A DNA stretch of 64,000 nucleotides from an uncultured Prochlorococcus sp. (GTDB lineage: Bacteria; Cyanobacteriota; Cyanobacteriia; PCC-6307; Cyanobiaceae), in assembly GCA_902525075.1 (NCBI GenBank), contig CABZFV010000008.1:1-64000 (forward strand). Reading direction: 5' to 3'. Position numbers and translations under genes: made by a program. The notes beneath the pieces are model-generated. The model saw only the letters and a list, made by a program, of their open reading frames with translations, had not been told where the DNA came from and made no database searches. Shown here piece by piece: positions 1 through 10,534 of the stretch. The first letter of the stretch is position 1, and every line of letters begins with the position of its first letter.

Positions 1-1
1 T

Positions 2-1123
2 CAATCTGATGCTGATAATTCTGTAAAAAGTGATTCAAAACTTTTACAAAGTCCCCTTGTTAGTGAAGAGGATGTTGCACATATTGTAGCTTCATGGACA
101 GGTGTGCCTGTTCAAAAATTAACAGAAACTGAATCAGTCAAGCTTCTAAATATGGAGGAAACACTTCACCAAAGGCTAATTGGACAAGATGAAGCTGTAA
201 AGGCTGTTTCAAGAGCTATAAGAAGAGCAAGAGTTGGATTAAAAAATCCTAATAGGCCAATTGCAAGTTTTATCTTCTCTGGTCCCACTGGTGTTGGTAA
301 AACTGAGTTAACTAAATCATTAGCTTCATATTTCTTCGGTAGTGAGGAAGCAATGATCAGATTAGATATGTCAGAATTTATGGAAAGACATACAGTTAGT
401 AAACTTATTGGCTCTCCTCCTGGTTATGTTGGTTTTAATGAAGGTGGCCAGCTCACTGAAGCTGTTAGAAGACGTCCTTATACCGTCGTTTTATTTGATG
501 AAGTTGAAAAGGCACATCCAGATGTTTTCAACTTATTATTACAACTACTTGAAGACGGAAGATTAACTGACTCCAAAGGTAGAACTGTAGATTTTAAAAA
601 TACATTGTTAATAATGACCTCCAATATCGGTTCAAAAGTAATCGAGAAAGGTGGTGGCGGACTAGGATTCGAATTCTCAGGTGATTCAGTTGAAGATAGC
701 CAATATAACAGAATTAAATCACTAGTTAATGAAGAACTTAAGCAATATTTTAGGCCTGAATTTTTAAATAGGCTTGATGAAATAATTGTATTCAGACAAT
801 TAACTAAAATTGAAGTTAAAGAAATTGCTGAAATAATGTTGCAAGAAGTTTTTGCCCGACTACAGGATAAAGGTATTAAATTAAATGTCACAGATGCTTT
901 CAAAGAAAGACTTGTTGAAGAAGGTTACAATCCTTCATACGGAGCAAGACCTTTGAGAAGGGCAGTTATGCGTTTACTAGAAGATAGTTTGGCTGAAGAA
1001 GTTCTTTCTGGGAGAATAAAAGATGGAGATAACGCTTTAGTTGACATAGATGATAATAAAAAAGTTACAATAAATATTTCTTCTGAAGAATCTTCTCAAG
1101 AATTGGCAGGTGCTAACTTCTAA
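2..1123 (+). CDS. clpC: ATP-dependent Clp protease ATPase subunit ClpC, C-terminal part
   Basis: This is the second AAA+ module of a ClpC/HSP100 unfoldase, which feeds substrates to the ClpP protease. The frame is open to the left edge, so the start and the first ATPase module lie outside the window; the methionine at 104 is internal. Visible are Walker A GPTGVGKT (at 281), Walker [12 protein letters not shown], the TSNIGS sensor region and the sensor-2 motif GARPLRRAV near the end. The C-terminus after that domain is short, as usual for cyanobacterial ClpC. ClpC rather than ClpB is favoured by the linker and the GGGGLGFEF segment, but this is from recognition only. Confidence 0.93.
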   Translation, partial: QSDADNSVKSDSKLLQSPLVSEEDVAHIVASWTGVPVQKLTETESVKLLNMEETLHQRLIGQDEAVKAVSRAIRRARVGLKNPNRPIASFIFSGPTGVGKTELTKSLASYFFGSEEAMIRLDMSEFMERHTVSKLIGSPPGYVGFNEGGQLTEAVRRRPYTVVLFDEVEKAHPDVFNLLLQLLEDGRLTDSKGRTVDFKNTLLIMTSNIGSKVIEKGGGGLGFEFSGDSVEDSQYNRIKSLVNEELKQYFRPEFLNRLDEIIVFRQLTKIEVKEIAEIMLQEVFARLQDKGIKLNVTDAFKERLVEEGYNPSYGARPLRRAVMRLLEDSLAEEVLSGRIKDGDNALVDIDDNKKVTINISSEESSQELAGANF

Positions 1124-1144
1124 TCATTAATCATTCAAAGAAAT

Positions 1145-2236
1145 ATGCAGTCTATCTCTCCAGAAACTATATACAGGGGAAATGCTGCTTGGGAAAAATC
1201 TTTACCTCAAATTACTAAATTAACTAAAAGTCCATTAATCCTAGGTAGAGGGATTCAAACAAATAATTTGAGAAATAATATTTTTAATGATTTAAAAAAT
1301 CAAGAACTTGATGTAAATTCTACTAATTTACAATTTGATTGTTGTTACGAAGATATTTCAAGAGTTAAGAATATTATTTCAAATAATAATAATGATTGTG
1401 TTATCGCAGCTGGAGGTGGCAAAGTTCTAGACGCTGGAAAATATATAGCCGAGTCTCTTAATATCCCTTGTATTACAGTTCCCCTTAGTGCCTCTACATG
1501 TGCTGGTTGGACAGCCTTATCTAATATTTATACAAAGGATGGTCAATTTTTAAAAGATGTTGCATTAGGATCTTGTCCGAAAATTCTAGTTTTTGATCAT
1601 AAATTTATTCAAACAGCTCCATCAAGAACACTTGCAAGTGGCATAGCAGATGCCTTGGCAAAATGGTACGAATCCTCAATAACAAGTTCAAAAATAGATG
1701 ACGGTCTTGTTCAACAAGCAATTCAGATATCAAGAGTTTTAAGAGATCAACTATTAATAGATGGAGGAAAAGCATTTAAGGGTCAATTTGAAAATAATCA
1801 ATCTTGGCAAAATACTGTAGAAGCATGTGGACTTACAGCAGGATTAGTTGGCGGTATTGGTGGAGAAAAATGTAGGACTGCAGCAGCACATGCTATTCAT
1901 AATGCAATTACTCAGATAATCACCCCTAATAAATTCTTACATGGTGAGATTGTTGGGGTTGGATTATTATTGCAATTAAGACTAGAAGAAATGAAAAATA
2001 ATAATAAATTAGCTGATCAATCAATTAAACAATTATTTGTACTTATGAAAGAATTGAATTTGCCAACTACTATCGGACAACTTGGAATAAATGTTTTTGA
2101 AAATAATAATTTAGAGAAAATTGCTGATTTTACTTGTCGAGATAAATCTGAGATTTACTTTTTGCCTTTTGAAATTAATAAACGAGACATAATAGAGGTT
2201 ATTTCAAATTTTGAACAACAAAAAATTAAAACATAA
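1145..2236 (+). CDS. Iron/zinc-containing alcohol dehydrogenase, glycerol dehydrogenase-like
   Basis: A 363-residue protein of the GldA branch of metal-dependent alcohol dehydrogenases, which oxidise polyols with NAD. The nucleotide loop GGGKVLDAGKYIA lies near residue 90. Candidate metal ligands are the Asp in SGIADALAKW, the His in AAAHAIHNAI and the His in HGEIVGVG, in the usual family order. The start lies 21 bases after clpC, and the end overlaps the next hydrolase start by 26 bases, so the pair is probably co-transcribed. The true substrate in this organism is not known; glycerol is inferred only from the family. Confidence 0.85.
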   Translation: MQSISPETIYRGNAAWEKSLPQITKLTKSPLILGRGIQTNNLRNNIFNDLKNQELDVNSTNLQFDCCYEDISRVKNIISNNNNDCVIAAGGGKVLDAGKYIAESLNIPCITVPLSASTCAGWTALSNIYTKDGQFLKDVALGSCPKILVFDHKFIQTAPSRTLASGIADALAKWYESSITSSKIDDGLVQQAIQISRVLRDQLLIDGGKAFKGQFENNQSWQNTVEACGLTAGLVGGIGGEKCRTAAAHAIHNAITQIITPNKFLHGEIVGVGLLLQLRLEEMKNNNKLADQSIKQLFVLMKELNLPTTIGQLGINVFENNNLEKIADFTCRDKSEIYFLPFEINKRDIIEVISNFEQQKIKT

Positions 2237-3143
2237 ATATTTTTTGACTAAAAACAATTTTGAACAATTAAGTGATTTAAATGCAGAATTTTTCGAAAGT
2301 GCCAAATCGTCACTATTAGATCCTTTAGGTCTCTATTTGGCAAATGATGTTAAGTGGATAAAACTCAACCAAAATTGGAACTCCTTAAAATTCCCAGTAG
2401 TTATGGGAGGAAAAGGTCAACCCATACTTCTTCTACATGGCTTTGATAGTAGTTTTTTAGAATTCAGAAGAATATATAAATCACTAAAAAGTAATTTTCA
2501 AGTTATCGTTCCTGATCTTCTGGGTTTTGGTTTTAGTCCCAGGTGCGCAACAAATGAATACAATTCCTCGAAAATAATTTCGCATTTAATTGATCTCCTT
2601 AAGACATTAAAAATGACAAAGAATCTAAAAATTATAGGTGCCTCTATGGGAGGCTCAACAGCTTTAAAACTTGCTTATGAAATTCCTGATTCTATTGATA
2701 AAATTATCCTTTTGTCCCCCGCCGGATTGTTTGGAGAACCTAAGAGTATCCCTTTTCCTCTTAACCAAATTGGCGCCTCATTTCTTGGATTGCCTCAGGT
2801 TAGAAAAAGTCTTTGTAGGCAAGCATTTGCTTTCCCAGATGAATGCGTTGGTAAAATGGAAGAGCAAATTGCTTCAATTCATTTAGGTTGTGCAGGATGG
2901 AGGAATTCACTTGCATCATTTGCAAAAAGTGGTGGGTTTGCAGGGACTCAAAAATATATCCAAAATTTCTCAATTAAAACATTATGTGGAGAAAATGATC
3001 GAATTCTTGGAAAAAAAGAGATTAAAAATTTAAGAAGTATTCAAAAATTAAATTTTATAGGGTTACAAAATTGTGGTCATCTTCCACATATAGATCTGCC
3101 ATCATTATCTAGTAAAATTATCCAAGATTATTTTTTGGAATGA
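2211..3143 (+). CDS. Alpha/beta-fold hydrolase
   Basis: A 310-residue alpha/beta hydrolase. The oxyanion segment HGFDSS, the nucleophile elbow GASMGG, a late acid in ENDRILG and the catalytic His in GHLPH appear in the right order. It resembles the chloroplast/cyanobacterial hydrolases sometimes placed near pheophytinase or haloperoxidase, but the substrate cannot be read from the sequence. The start is a TTG inside the end of the preceding dehydrogenase gene. No in-frame ATG occurs until the core domain, so the TTG is the best choice and implies translational coupling. Confidence 0.82.
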   Translation: MNNKKLKHKYFLTKNNFEQLSDLNAEFFESAKSSLLDPLGLYLANDVKWIKLNQNWNSLKFPVVMGGKGQPILLLHGFDSSFLEFRRIYKSLKSNFQVIVPDLLGFGFSPRCATNEYNSSKIISHLIDLLKTLKMTKNLKIIGASMGGSTALKLAYEIPDSIDKIILLSPAGLFGEPKSIPFPLNQIGASFLGLPQVRKSLCRQAFAFPDECVGKMEEQIASIHLGCAGWRNSLASFAKSGGFAGTQKYIQNFSIKTLCGENDRILGKKEIKNLRSIQKLNFIGLQNCGHLPHIDLPSLSSKIIQDYFLE

Positions 3144-3155
3144 AGGATTTTTTAA

Positions 3156-4013
3156 TTAATTTAGATACTTTAGAATTATAAAAATATAATACAAAACAGA
3201 TGGAGTAAAGATGTAACTGTCAATTCTATCAAGAATTCCTCCATGTCCTGGTAAAAAAGTTCCTGAATCTTTTATTTTTGCATCTCTCTTCATCATAGAT
3301 TCAATTAAATCTCCAACTAATGCCATAAGAGAAATTGAAATTCCATATATTATTCCAACAAATAATGGATTTTCCCAATTCAATAAAAATGCGAAAATTA
3401 TGGCTAATAAAGTTGAACAGGATATTCCTCCAATTAAACCTTCTATAGTTTTGCTTGGAGATATTGGAGATAGAGATGTTTTACCAAATGACTTCCCAAT
3501 GAAATAAGAACCAATATCACTAGCTACAATTAAAAAACAAGAAGTTAAAGTTAAATGCAGACCTGTAGTATTTGATAAGTTCTCCAACGACATAAAACCC
3601 TGATTTGAACTTATTATCACTGAATCTAATCCTCTTAACTTAATCCAGTAACTAGGTAAAAAACCTAAATAAAATAATCCAAAAATAGAGGCTGCAATAT
3701 CTGAAATTGTCCCAGGTTTTGGTTGTAAAAGTAACCAAGTGCATATCCCAACTGAACAGATTGGCAAAATTGAATTTGAAATTTCTCCTTCAAGCACACC
3801 AATAGTCTCAAGATAAGTAAAAACTATAATAATAAAGGATGAAAATAATGTGGTTTTTGTAGCTGGTCTTATTCCTTTAAATTCTGCCATTCTAAAAAAT
3901 TCTAATAATGCTAGATATGTAAGCAAAGCAGTTGCCAATGTAAAAAACCATCCCCCCATCAAAACAACAATTAAACCAAAAATTCCTATTAGTAACCCGC
4001 TTCTTAATCTCAT
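3156..4013 (-). CDS. cdsA: Phosphatidate cytidylyltransferase
   Basis: Makes CDP-diacylglycerol from phosphatidate and CTP, the branch point for phosphatidylglycerol in the membrane. The 285 residues hold about seven hydrophobic segments, and the C-terminal family signature is complete: MMKRDAKIKDSG followed by HGGILDRID. It lies 9 bases downstream of the decarboxylase gene on the same strand, so the two are probably one transcript. It converges with the preceding hydrolase with a 12-base gap. Confidence 0.93.
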   Translation of the reverse strand: MRLRSGLLIGIFGLIVVLMGGWFFTLATALLTYLALLEFFRMAEFKGIRPATKTTLFSSFIIIVFTYLETIGVLEGEISNSILPICSVGICTWLLLQPKPGTISDIAASIFGLFYLGFLPSYWIKLRGLDSVIISSNQGFMSLENLSNTTGLHLTLTSCFLIVASDIGSYFIGKSFGKTSLSPISPSKTIEGLIGGISCSTLLAIIFAFLLNWENPLFVGIIYGISISLMALVGDLIESMMKRDAKIKDSGTFLPGHGGILDRIDSYIFTPSVLYYIFIILKYLN

Positions 4014-4022
4014 ATGAAATTG

Positions 4023-5420
4023 CTATATTTCTATGACTCTTATATTAAAATTTACCAGATCTTTGTTGCATAAACTTTGATTATTTATCCAATTAAACCT
4101 ATCTATATCAATTTTTTCGCCTGGAATTAGGAGAGGTATCCCAGGAGGATAAGGGCAAATAATATCTCCAGATATTTTATTTAATGATTGTGAAAAAGAA
4201 ATACTCCGAGTCTTACTTCTCCAAGCAATTCCAATTTCGATTTCGGGAGCTTGAACTAATTCAAAGGGCGATCTCAGCACTTCTAAACTTTTGGATTTTT
4301 TGGAATTTAATAGTAATTTTTTCCATAACTTTTCAAATAAATTAACAAAATTTTTTTGATTTCCAAATCCTAAGCAAAAAGTAAGAGTCATCATTTCTGG
4401 TAATTCGGCAATAAGTCCATTTCTATAAAAAAAATTATCAGCAGTAAAACCATCAATCCCAACCTTAGAGGTATTTACTACAATTTTTAAGGGGTCTTGA
4501 GTTTCTATGAGAGGAATATTTTTTTGAATTAATTTTTTATAAATACTTTTTGCCTCTAAAATTCTTTTTTGATATTTTGATAAACTTTTTTTGTCAAGCC
4601 AGTCCCTAATAGACTCTTCACAAGAAGAAAGTAATAAGGAACTTGGACTGGTGGTTTGCAGCAAATTAATACTTTTGATTAATTTATATTCATTTATTAG
4701 ATTCCCTTTGTACCAAAGTACCGCCGTTTGAGTTAATCCATTGAGTGACTTATGCAATGAGTTAACCACTAAATCAGCGTTTGATGATAAGGCCGATTTT
4801 GGTAAATTAAGATTTTCACAAAAAAGGAAATATGAACCATGGGCTTCATCAACTAAAACAGGTAAATTTTTTTTATGACAACAATCTATTAAAGGCTCTA
4901 AATCACCCGCATAACCATGATAAGAGGGATTTACAAGAATAACCCCTGCAATATTATTCTCATCAAAATTTAATTTTTTAAATACATTTTCCAACCAAAT
5001 TTTTGTAATTGGTTTGTAATGACCCGTTATTGTTGAAAATTCTAAGTCAAAAAATATTGGATTAATATTCTGCATCGCACAGATTTTTATGACACTTATA
5101 TGAACATTTCTAGGCATCAGGATATTTTCGCCTGGATTTGCCATTGAAATTACTGCTGATTGTATTAATCCGGAAGCTCCATTAACTCCAAAAAAACATC
5201 CTTTAGCCCTAAATTTATCTGAGAATTCTCTTTGAGATTTAGCAACTATTCCGCTTTGGGATAGTGGGGAGCCTATTTCTGGTAGTTCGGGCAAGTCCCA
5301 ATACCCAGGTGGATTTTTTAACAACTTCACTAATTTCTTTGGTAAAGCTGCCCCTCTGTTATGAGCGGGAAAGAATAAAGACTTTAAAAACTTTTTAGTT
5401 AGAAAAGATGAAATGCTCAT
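4023..5420 (-). CDS. Orn/Lys/Arg decarboxylase, class I fold (PLP-dependent)
   Basis: A 465-residue fold-type I PLP enzyme of the Orn/Lys/Arg decarboxylase group, which makes polyamine precursors. The PLP lysine is K224 in NSLHKSLNG, with the supporting DEAHGS motif (D191, H194). The protein is shorter than inducible enterobacterial enzymes (about 715 residues) and lacks their N-terminal wing domain, as in the short cyanobacterial/Bacillus (SpeA/YaaO-like) form. Substrate choice between arginine, lysine and ornithine is not resolved from the sequence. Together with cdsA it forms a minus-strand pair. Confidence 0.87.
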   Translation of the reverse strand: MSISSFLTKKFLKSLFFPAHNRGAALPKKLVKLLKNPPGYWDLPELPEIGSPLSQSGIVAKSQREFSDKFRAKGCFFGVNGASGLIQSAVISMANPGENILMPRNVHISVIKICAMQNINPIFFDLEFSTITGHYKPITKIWLENVFKKLNFDENNIAGVILVNPSYHGYAGDLEPLIDCCHKKNLPVLVDEAHGSYFLFCENLNLPKSALSSNADLVVNSLHKSLNGLTQTAVLWYKGNLINEYKLIKSINLLQTTSPSSLLLSSCEESIRDWLDKKSLSKYQKRILEAKSIYKKLIQKNIPLIETQDPLKIVVNTSKVGIDGFTADNFFYRNGLIAELPEMMTLTFCLGFGNQKNFVNLFEKLWKKLLLNSKKSKSLEVLRSPFELVQAPEIEIGIAWRSKTRSISFSQSLNKISGDIICPYPPGIPLLIPGEKIDIDRFNWINNQSLCNKDLVNFNIRVIEI

Positions 5421-5485
5421 AAAGTATTATTGACATATATAGAATGGGCTACATGTTAATCTTTTTTTGATATTTTTTAACTTTA

Positions 5486-7141
5486 ATGGAAAGATCTTAT
5501 TCGGAATATTCAGCAAAAGAAGACTTTCTTTGGTTGATTTTGAGACCATGGATTTTTATCCCAAGAGTTTTATATATCCTTTTAACTTTTATTTTTCTTT
5601 TTTTAAGAATACTATTTCAAGGTAACAGTAAAAATAAAAATGTACAAAAAAATCTCTCGAAATATCTTTTTGATGTAATAACGGATTTAGGGCCTTGTTT
5701 TATCAAATTAGGCCAAGCACTCTCAACTAGACCAGATCTTGTTAGACAAGATTGGCTTACTGAACTTACAAACTTACAAGATAATCTCCCAGCATTTGAT
5801 CACAAAATTGCTTTAAAAATCATTGAAGAGGAACTTGGATCCCCTGCTAATGAATTATTTGAAGAGTTTCCAGATAGTCCAATTGCTTCAGCAAGCTTAG
5901 GTCAAGTTTATAAAGCAAAATTAAATAATTCTTATCTAGCTGTGAAAGTACAGCGGCCTAATTTATATTTCCTTATAAGAAGGGATGTTGTTATCTTAAG
6001 GTTTTTAGGAACTTTTTTATCCCCACTCTTACCATTAAATATAGGTGTTGGAATTGGAGAAATAATAGATGAATTCGGTAAGGCACTTTTTGATGAAATT
6101 GACTATCAAAAAGAGGCCGAAAATGCTTTGAAGTTTGCAAATTTATTCAAAGAAAATCCAAATATTTTTATTCCTAAATTAGAAAAACAGTTTTCATCCA
6201 AAAGGGTAATCACAACTTCTTGGATTGATGGAGTCAAGTTAAGAGATCGATTTTTACTAGAGGAAAATAACTTAATACCTGCTTCGTTTATAAAAACATG
6301 TGTCATCAGTGGACTGCAGCAATTATTTGAATTTGGATATTTTCATGCAGACCCACATCCAGGAAATATGTTTGCTCTCAAAGGAGGAAATGCAGATTGT
6401 GGGAATTTAGCGTATGTTGATTTTGGAATGATGGATACTATTACAAATTCAGATAGACTTACTCTTATTAAGGCGATTGTTCACATAATAAACGAAGAAT
6501 ATTATCTTCTCGCAGAAGATTTCCAGAAATTAGGTTTTTTAACCAAAGAACAAGATCTTCAAAAACTTGTTGAACCATTAAAAGAAGTTCTAGGAGGATC
6601 TTTTGGCGCTGAGGTTGGTAATTTTAATCTTAAAAATGTAACTGACAAATTCTCAAAACTAATGTATTCCTATCCTTTCAGAGTTCCCAGTAGGTTTGCC
6701 TTAATAATAAGAGCCGTTGTTAGTCAAGAGGGTTTAGCACTAAGATTAGATCCTGAATTTAAAATTTTAAAAATAGCTTATCCATATATTGCAAAAAAAC
6801 TACTGACCGATAATTCTGAAGAGATTTTAGACATACTTTTAGAAGTCGTTTTTGATAAAAAAGGTCAAATCCAAATAGAAAAAGTTGAAAGTTTACTAAA
6901 CATTTTATTTAGAGATTCAGAGAATATTAATTCAGATCTCATACCAGTTGCGAACGCTGGATTGAAATTATTCGTCAGTAAAAAAGGATCCGAAGTTAGG
7001 AAAAATCTTCTTTTAAGTCTTATAAAAGATGAAAAATTAGAATTTACTGATGCAAAAAAACTCTTAGCTTTAATTAGAGATACTTTTAGCCCTCTAAATA
7101 TTGCAAAAAGTGCAGTACAAAATATTATTTCAACAGTTTAG
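5486..7141 (+). CDS. ABC1/AarF/UbiB family atypical kinase
   Basis: A 551-residue ABC1-domain protein. The family signature KLGQALSTRPDL is near residue 75, the alanine-rich nucleotide loop SPIASASLGQVYKAKL follows, and HADPHPGNMF and YVDFGMMD form the catalytic and metal-binding loops. A strongly hydrophobic stretch at residues 20-45 suggests membrane association. Family members affect quinone or prenyl-lipid metabolism; in cyanobacteria and plastids they are linked to plastoquinone and tocopherol metabolism, but the phosphorylation target is unknown. It diverges from the decarboxylase gene across 65 bases. Confidence 0.88.
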   Translation: MERSYSEYSAKEDFLWLILRPWIFIPRVLYILLTFIFLFLRILFQGNSKNKNVQKNLSKYLFDVITDLGPCFIKLGQALSTRPDLVRQDWLTELTNLQDNLPAFDHKIALKIIEEELGSPANELFEEFPDSPIASASLGQVYKAKLNNSYLAVKVQRPNLYFLIRRDVVILRFLGTFLSPLLPLNIGVGIGEIIDEFGKALFDEIDYQKEAENALKFANLFKENPNIFIPKLEKQFSSKRVITTSWIDGVKLRDRFLLEENNLIPASFIKTCVISGLQQLFEFGYFHADPHPGNMFALKGGNADCGNLAYVDFGMMDTITNSDRLTLIKAIVHIINEEYYLLAEDFQKLGFLTKEQDLQKLVEPLKEVLGGSFGAEVGNFNLKNVTDKFSKLMYSYPFRVPSRFALIIRAVVSQEGLALRLDPEFKILKIAYPYIAKKLLTDNSEEILDILLEVVFDKKGQIQIEKVESLLNILFRDSENINSDLIPVANAGLKLFVSKKGSEVRKNLLLSLIKDEKLEFTDAKKLLALIRDTFSPLNIAKSAVQNIISTV

Positions 7142-7251
7142 TTTTTAATATTTATTGTTAATTAACTTACCTATTAATTTAATTCTATTAGAATTGAATA
7201 AAATATTTTAAAAATGAGAAGTAAAAGGATTATTTAGCATTGGAAGATTAA

Positions 7252-7746
7252 ATGAATATTTTGAAAAATCTCTTTTTATTTTTTAAAAAATCTGAAAAAA
7301 ATAAAGAATTTAGTCCTGGATTGGTTGACCAATCTTTAGAAATTGCAAAGTTAGTAAAGGAAGCAAGAATTCAACAAAACCTTACAATAAAAGATTTGTC
7401 ATACATTTCAAAAATCCCTGAACGAATAATAACCTCTATTGAAAATAATAATAAAAGTACTAGGCCAGAGTATCCTTTTATAAGATCTATATTAATTAAA
7501 TTAGAGGAATGCTTAGTATTAAAAAAAAATACATTATTAAATTTAGCAGTTAAAGAAAGAAAAATTTTAAAGAAAAAGGGAAATGATTTTATGTTCAGGA
7601 AATTCGATCTTATCAATACATGGCAAGGAAGTCTTTTGTATTTTTTTATATTAGTTTCAACTATTTTTATATTAAAGAGATACTTTATTTTAAATGTAAA
7701 TGTTATGGAGATTCAAAATATTGAAAATCAAATTATTGATAAATAA
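7252..7746 (+). CDS. Membrane-anchored helix-turn-helix protein, RodZ-like
   Basis: A 164-residue protein with an Xre/RodZ-type helix-turn-helix at about residues 30-85 (VKEARIQQNLTIKDLSYISK, then IPERIITSIEN) and one transmembrane helix at about 123-142. A short tail of about 22 residues follows the helix. This is the layout of RodZ, which links MreB to the cell wall, but the periplasmic domain is almost absent. A cell-shape role is therefore inference only; a membrane-bound regulator is the alternative. It lies 110 bases after the ABC1 kinase gene. Confidence 0.6.
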   Translation: MNILKNLFLFFKKSEKNKEFSPGLVDQSLEIAKLVKEARIQQNLTIKDLSYISKIPERIITSIENNNKSTRPEYPFIRSILIKLEECLVLKKNTLLNLAVKERKILKKKGNDFMFRKFDLINTWQGSLLYFFILVSTIFILKRYFILNVNVMEIQNIENQIIDK

Positions 7747-7759
7747 TTTTTAATAATAT

Positions 7760-9280
7760 CTACATTAGAGTTCTCCCAAAATTATTTCCTAGCTCACTAA
7801 ACATTTTTATATTATTTTCTATTTCTTCTAAAGGACAATTTAACTTCCATTTCCAGTTATTTTTTGTGGTCCCAGGTTTGTTTAATCTACTTGAATCGTC
7901 TAGAGATAAAAGATCTTGTAATGGAGCGATAAAAAGATTAGCATTTGTCTCCATGCCAATTTCTATTAAATCCCAAGAAGGATTTTCTGAAAATTTATAC
8001 TCATCTTTTATTCTTTTTTGGGATTCATAATCTAAATTTTCCCACCATGAAACAGAGGTAGAGTTGTCGTGAGTACCTGTATAAACAACCCAATTTTCTC
8101 CTTCAATATTCTTTGGTAAATAAGGATTATCTTCATTGCCATCAAAAGCAAATTGTAATATTTTCATGCCAGGCAGTTCAAAGTTTTTCCTTAATTTCTC
8201 TACATCTGGAGTTATTACTCCCAGATCCTCCGCAATAATAGGTAGATAGTTACCCCCTAGATCCTTTTTTACTTTATTTAATAGTGTTTTACCTGGAGAA
8301 TTTATCCATTTTCCAACAATTGCCGTTTTAGAATTGCCATTAACTCTCCAGTAACCTGCTAAACCCCTGAAATGATCAAATCTTAATATGTCCACAAGTT
8401 CAAATTGTCTTTGAAATCTTTTTCTCCACCAATTGAAATTAGTCCTTTTGTGCTTTGTCCAAAAGTAAGTTGGGGTACCCCATAATTGTCCTGTTGATGA
8501 AAAATAATCAGGTGGAACTCCACTTTGAAAGATTAAATCTCCATTTTTAAAAATTGAAAATAATGATTTGTTACTCCATACGTCGGCGCTGTCTCTAGAT
8601 ACATAAAAAGGCAAATCACCTATCAGCTTAATATTTCTTGATTTTGCAAAGTTTTTAATGACGCTCCATTGCTCATCAAGATGCCACTGTATTAATTTTT
8701 TAATAAGTATTTCTTCATTTTTTTTCTTAATCCAGGACTTTAAGAACTTATTATTTTTTAATTTAAATTCTTGAGGCCATTCCCACCAAGGCAACATATT
8801 AAATTCCTCTCTGATAACAACGAATGTTGCATAATCTTCAACCCAAGAATGCCTACTGACCCATTTGTTAAAATTAATTTTTCTTTCTTCAGATTGTGAA
8901 CTCCAACCTTGCAAAAGGAGGAGACCTAATTTTTTTGTTAGGTCATCCGCAATATCAAAATCAAAATGATCTTTATTCTGATTTGTTGGACCTATATTTT
9001 CTTTATCTGAGATGTAGATAAAACCTTTTTCGATTAAATCATCTATATCCAAAAACCAAGGGTTTAGTGCAAAACTAGATGGGGAACTATATGGCGAACC
9101 TGTAGAGTCAGTAGGTGTAAGAGGTAAAAATTGCCAGTATTCAATTCCATGCTTATGAAGTTTTCTTATCCACTCTTTAGCTCCCCGCCCAAAAGTTCCA
9201 CATACTCTTCCTCCCGGAATACATGTTGGATGCATAAGTAAGCCTAATGATTTTCTTTCAATAATTGACTCTATAGGCAT
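7760..9280 (-). CDS. malQ: 4-alpha-glucanotransferase (disproportionating enzyme)
   Basis: A 506-residue GH77 enzyme that transfers glucan segments during glycogen breakdown. Family blocks are visible: SPYSSPSSFALNPWFLDID near the N-terminus, GDLPFYVSRDSADVW, the nucleophile region ILRFDHFRGL, the acid IIAEDLG and the late YTGTHDN. Length is normal. It converges with the RodZ-like gene across 13 bases and is divergent from prs. It fits functionally with the GH57 gene at 25,339. Confidence 0.95.
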   Translation of the reverse strand: MPIESIIERKSLGLLMHPTCIPGGRVCGTFGRGAKEWIRKLHKHGIEYWQFLPLTPTDSTGSPYSSPSSFALNPWFLDIDDLIEKGFIYISDKENIGPTNQNKDHFDFDIADDLTKKLGLLLLQGWSSQSEERKINFNKWVSRHSWVEDYATFVVIREEFNMLPWWEWPQEFKLKNNKFLKSWIKKKNEEILIKKLIQWHLDEQWSVIKNFAKSRNIKLIGDLPFYVSRDSADVWSNKSLFSIFKNGDLIFQSGVPPDYFSSTGQLWGTPTYFWTKHKRTNFNWWRKRFQRQFELVDILRFDHFRGLAGYWRVNGNSKTAIVGKWINSPGKTLLNKVKKDLGGNYLPIIAEDLGVITPDVEKLRKNFELPGMKILQFAFDGNEDNPYLPKNIEGENWVVYTGTHDNSTSVSWWENLDYESQKRIKDEYKFSENPSWDLIEIGMETNANLFIAPLQDLLSLDDSSRLNKPGTTKNNWKWKLNCPLEEIENNIKMFSELGNNFGRTLM

Positions 9281-9525
9281 GTTTTCAATATATTTTGATT
9301 CTTTAAACTTAACGTGTTTTTAATTCTCTAAATTCAACCTTATACAAATTTTTTTTAATTGACAAATATCATTGCTGATTTTTTAGTCTGGATAAATATA
9401 AATTCTAATTTTTAATCAACAATTTTTGCTTAATTGAGGTGACTTTTGAAAATATCTAGTCATTATCTTTTGCGAAATTCACATAAACGACTACGATGAT
9501 AATATAGTTTTATGGTGCAAATTTC

Positions 9526-10521
9526 GTGACAAGTTTTATCACGGCAATGCAGAGTAAAGAATCGAACTTTAATCTAACTAATAGTAGATTAAGGTTAGTA
9601 AGTGGGACAACAAACCCAAAGTTAACTGAAGAAATTGCATCATACTTAGGGATTGAAAATGTACCTTTAATATCTAAAAGATTTGCAGATGGAGAACTTT
9701 ATGTTCAGATTCAGCAATCTATTAGAGGTTGTGATGTATTTCTCATACAACCTACATGCGCTCCTGTAAACGATAGTTTAATGGAGCTCATGATAATGGT
9801 TGACGCTTGCAAAAGAGCTTCTGCAAGACAAATAACGGCTGTAATCCCTTATTTTGGATATGCAAGGGCAGATAGGAAAACCTCAGGAAGAGAGTCTATA
9901 ACTGCAAAATTAACTGCTAATTTATTAGAGAAATCAGGAGTTGATAGAGTTTTAGCGATGGACTTACACTCGGCTCAAATACAAGGCTACTTCGATATAC
10001 CATGCGATCATATTTACGGTTCACCTGTATTAATTGATTATCTAGAATCTCTAGATTTAGAAGAAATAGTTGTAGTCTCTCCTGATGTAGGCGGGGTAGC
10101 AAGAGCGAGAGCGTTCGCGAAATTAATGAATGATGCGCCGTTGGCTATCATTGATAAAAGGAGAGCTGCGCATAATATCGCTGAAAGTCTAACCGTTATC
10201 GGTGAAGTCAAAGGTAAAACGGCTATTCTTATAGACGACATGATAGATACGGGAGGTACAATTTGTTCTGGAGCAAATTTATTAAAAAAAGAAGGAGCTA
10301 ATAGAATATTTGCATGTGCCTCACATGCTGTATTTTCTCCTCCTTCCTATGAAAGATTAAGTTCTAAGAATCTTTTCGAACAAGTTATTGTGACTAACAG
10401 CATACCAGTTATACATAAAGATAATTTTCCACAGTTAAAAGTTCTTTCCGTCGCAAATATGCTTGGGGAAGCTATTTGGAGAATCCACGAAGAAAGTTCT
10501 GTTAGTTCTATGTTTAGATAA
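9526..10521 (+). CDS. prs: Ribose-phosphate pyrophosphokinase
   Basis: Makes PRPP from ribose-5-phosphate and ATP for nucleotide, His and Trp synthesis. The 331 residues include MDLHSAQIQGYF (metal and ATP site), PDVGGVARA and the PRPP loop IDDMIDTGGTI. The GTG start at 9526 gives an N-terminal extension; an ATG at 9547 would remove seven residues and is a possible alternative. A -10-like AT-rich element lies near 9500, so the 245-base gap to malQ most likely carries both promoters. Confidence 0.95.
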   Translation: MTSFITAMQSKESNFNLTNSRLRLVSGTTNPKLTEEIASYLGIENVPLISKRFADGELYVQIQQSIRGCDVFLIQPTCAPVNDSLMELMIMVDACKRASARQITAVIPYFGYARADRKTSGRESITAKLTANLLEKSGVDRVLAMDLHSAQIQGYFDIPCDHIYGSPVLIDYLESLDLEEIVVVSPDVGGVARARAFAKLMNDAPLAIIDKRRAAHNIAESLTVIGEVKGKTAILIDDMIDTGGTICSGANLLKKEGANRIFACASHAVFSPPSYERLSSKNLFEQVIVTNSIPVIHKDNFPQLKVLSVANMLGEAIWRIHEESSVSSMFR

Positions 10522-10534
10522 AAAAAATTATTTT

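Noticed and set aside
478-903. 141-codon minus-strand frame over clpC
   Set aside because: It is antisense to a strongly conserved AAA+ domain and has Ser/Asn-rich composition without domains.
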